Below are positions 4,716 to 6,102 of a DNA stretch of 6,102 bases, piece by piece. The translations under genes were made by a program, and so were the position numbers. Numbering within the stretch: the first letter of the stretch is position 1; each line of letters starts with the position of its first letter. This DNA comes from an uncultured bacterium (GTDB lineage Bacteria; Bacillota_I; Bacilli_A; RF39; UBA660), in the NCBI GenBank assembly GCA_905215145.1, contig CAJMOW010000086.1:1-6102 (forward strand). Reading direction: 5' to 3'. The notes beneath the pieces were generated by a model. It did not search any database and was not told the origin of the DNA. It saw nothing but the letters and a program-made list of their open reading frames with translations.

Positions 4716-6102
4716 TTAATTTTTATTAACTCTTTTTTTTCGTTCAGAATAAATAGCATATCCAAGCAATGCTATAGAAAGCATACTAACACACATTCCT
4801 GATGTAAAACCTCTAGGAATATATTCAAATTCTATAGTATGTTCACCACTATCTAATGTAAGGCCAATAAATGTATCCATAATAACATCATATTCTACTT
4901 TTCTACCATCAATATATATATTCCATCCATTATCTACTGGAATTGAAGTATATAAAATTTGATTTGAGTCGCTTACATTTATTTTACCTTTAATATAATT
5001 TGTTTTAAATTCTTCCATTTTAAATGAATCATTTGAATTAAGAAGATTTATTTTTTCTTTAAACTCTGTTTCATTAAATGTACTAAATACATAATCAGTT
5101 ATTTTTAAATCATCCTCTAGTAAAATTATTTCTAACGATACTTTATCGCCTTTTTTATAATTACCAAGTTCCAAAATATTATATCTATAACTATTTTCTT
5201 CTTCCGTATCTATTATACTTTCACCATTTAATAATATATCTACTTTTTTATTATAATCAGATGATATATATGCATATAATAATCCGTCATATTCTACATT
5301 TATATCGAAAGTAATAGATGCATCTTTATTTAAATTAACTTTTTTATATTCTTTATATTTTGTTACTTTTTCATTTTGTTTAACATTATTTAAAGTTATA
5401 TTAAAGTTATTATTTTCAAATACATTTTTATTTGTATTAGTCATAGTATTTAATATCAAATTTTGATTATTAAAAGGTTCTAACTTATTTAACTTCATAT
5501 CTAGTACATTACCATCAACCATAAACATAAATGGTAAATAATTATTATTTTTATATAAATTAATATTATTTTCTGTTTTTAATAATTGATAATAAGGTAA
5601 CTTTCTTTTTGAAAGTACATATTTTATATTAAATAAACTATTTGTAACTGGTGTAGAACCTAAATAATTTGTTATATAAAATCTATTAAATATTCCTAGG
5701 TAGTCACCTAACAATTTATTATTTTTTGATTCATATGTAGAACTAAAATGTGATATTCCATTATAATTTAATAACATTGGATCATTTGTTGAATAATTAG
5801 TTTCACTTTCTAATCTATAAAAACTAGAATCATCTTTTTTTATAAAATTTATTATTTCACTATAATTATTTACAAAATCAACATATTCATTTCTTGAAAA
5901 ATATTTAATATTTACAACAACTAATAAACTATTTATAAACATTTCTATTACTACTAGTATAATTATAAAAATATTCAAGTTTTTATTTTTTCTATAATAA
6001 AAATATAAAGAATAAATTAATAACAATACAAAAGTTCCAATTATTTTATAAAATGATTGTTGTGTATAAACAAATTTATCAACAGCTATAGTTATGATAA
6101 AT
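4716..6102 (-). CDS. YfhO-family membrane protein, C-terminal part (5' end outside the window)
   Basis: The visible 461 residues are the C-terminal half of a YfhO-type protein; the frame stays open to the right edge, so the true start lies beyond 6102 and a TTG at 6026 is not a credible start. Two membrane segments near the left of the fragment (about residues 16-35 and 41-65) are followed by a long extracytoplasmic region with the family sequences DPMLLNYNGISHFSSTYES and LFNIKYVLSKRKLP, then a beta-rich domain. Near the end DNGWNIYIDGRKVEYDVI and SGEHTIEFEYIPRGFTSG are typical of YfhO, followed by a last membrane segment (about 435-452) and a lysine/arginine-rich tail that should face the cytoplasm. 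Full-length members have around 850 residues. In Bacillus subtilis and Listeria, relatives take part in glycosylating lipoteichoic acid at the outer membrane face. The exact sugar or polymer here cannot be told. Family assignment is firm, role is inferred. Confidence 0.88.
   Translation of the reverse strand, partial: FIITIAVDKFVYTQQSFYKIIGTFVLLLIYSLYFYYRKNKNLNIFIIILVVIEMFINSLLVVVNIKYFSRNEYVDFVNNYSEIINFIKKDDSSFYRLESETNYSTNDPMLLNYNGISHFSSTYESKNNKLLGDYLGIFNRFYITNYLGSTPVTNSLFNIKYVLSKRKLPYYQLLKTENNINLYKNNNYLPFMFMVDGNVLDMKLNKLEPFNNQNLILNTMTNTNKNVFENNNFNITLNNVKQNEKVTKYKEYKKVNLNKDASITFDINVEYDGLLYAYISSDYNKKVDILLNGESIIDTEEENSYRYNILELGNYKKGDKVSLEIILLEDDLKITDYVFSTFNETEFKEKINLLNSNDSFKMEEFKTNYIKGKINVSDSNQILYTSIPVDNGWNIYIDGRKVEYDVIMDTFIGLTLDSGEHTIEFEYIPRGFTSGMCVSMLSIALLGYAIYSERKKRVNKN

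Noticed and set aside
1..6102. CRISPR arrays, tRNA or rRNA genes, insertion sequences, prophage genes
   Set aside because: No regularly spaced repeats, cloverleaf-type sequences, transposase or phage motifs were seen on either strand.

Overview
The window is strongly AT-rich DNA. It has AGGAGG-type ribosome binding sites, TAA stops on all the main genes, and TGG for tryptophan, so the standard bacterial code applies. With an oxygen-sensitive class III ribonucleotide reductase and a YfhO-family envelope protein, this suggests a low-GC Gram-positive-type anaerobe (Bacillota or a relative, probably gut-associated). The species cannot be named from the sequence.

Layout from left to right. (1) Positions 8-641, minus strand: a rho-independent terminator and a membrane-anchored XRE-family transcription factor. 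(2) Positions 642-840: the control region of that regulator, holding two inverted repeats, and the terminator of the next operon. (3) Positions 841-3906, minus strand: an anaerobic ribonucleotide reductase operon read in the order large subunit (766 aa), 56-aa protein, NrdG activase. (4) Positions 3907-4251: a 345-base, very A/T-rich divergent control region with a clear promoter and an overlapping 23-bp inverted repeat. (5) Positions 4252-4676, plus strand: a possible 10-codon leader ORF coupled to an unrecognised 131-aa membrane protein. (6) Positions 4681-4709: a two-way terminator. (7) Positions 4716-6102, minus strand: the C-terminal part of a YfhO-family membrane protein that runs off the right edge.

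The main point of interest is that the anaerobic ribonucleotide reductase is encoded in two pieces. The large ORF has the ATP cone, the catalytic barrel with its thiyl cysteine, and the zinc-finger cysteines, but stops before the glycyl radical segment. That segment (RVTGYL) is a separate 56-aa ORF with its own Shine-Dalgarno site, 29 bases downstream. A stop in each of the two reading frames at the junction means that one insertion or deletion cannot rejoin them, so this looks like real gene fission rather than an error. The likely working unit is large subunit + glycyl radical subunit + NrdG, which installs the radical. The arrangement recalls GrcA (YfiD), the spare glycyl radical domain of pyruvate formate-lyase.

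The promoter of this operon and the region upstream of the XRE gene both carry palindromes with TTATAC/GTATAA ends. They may be sites for a shared regulator, possibly the XRE protein itself, but this is inference.
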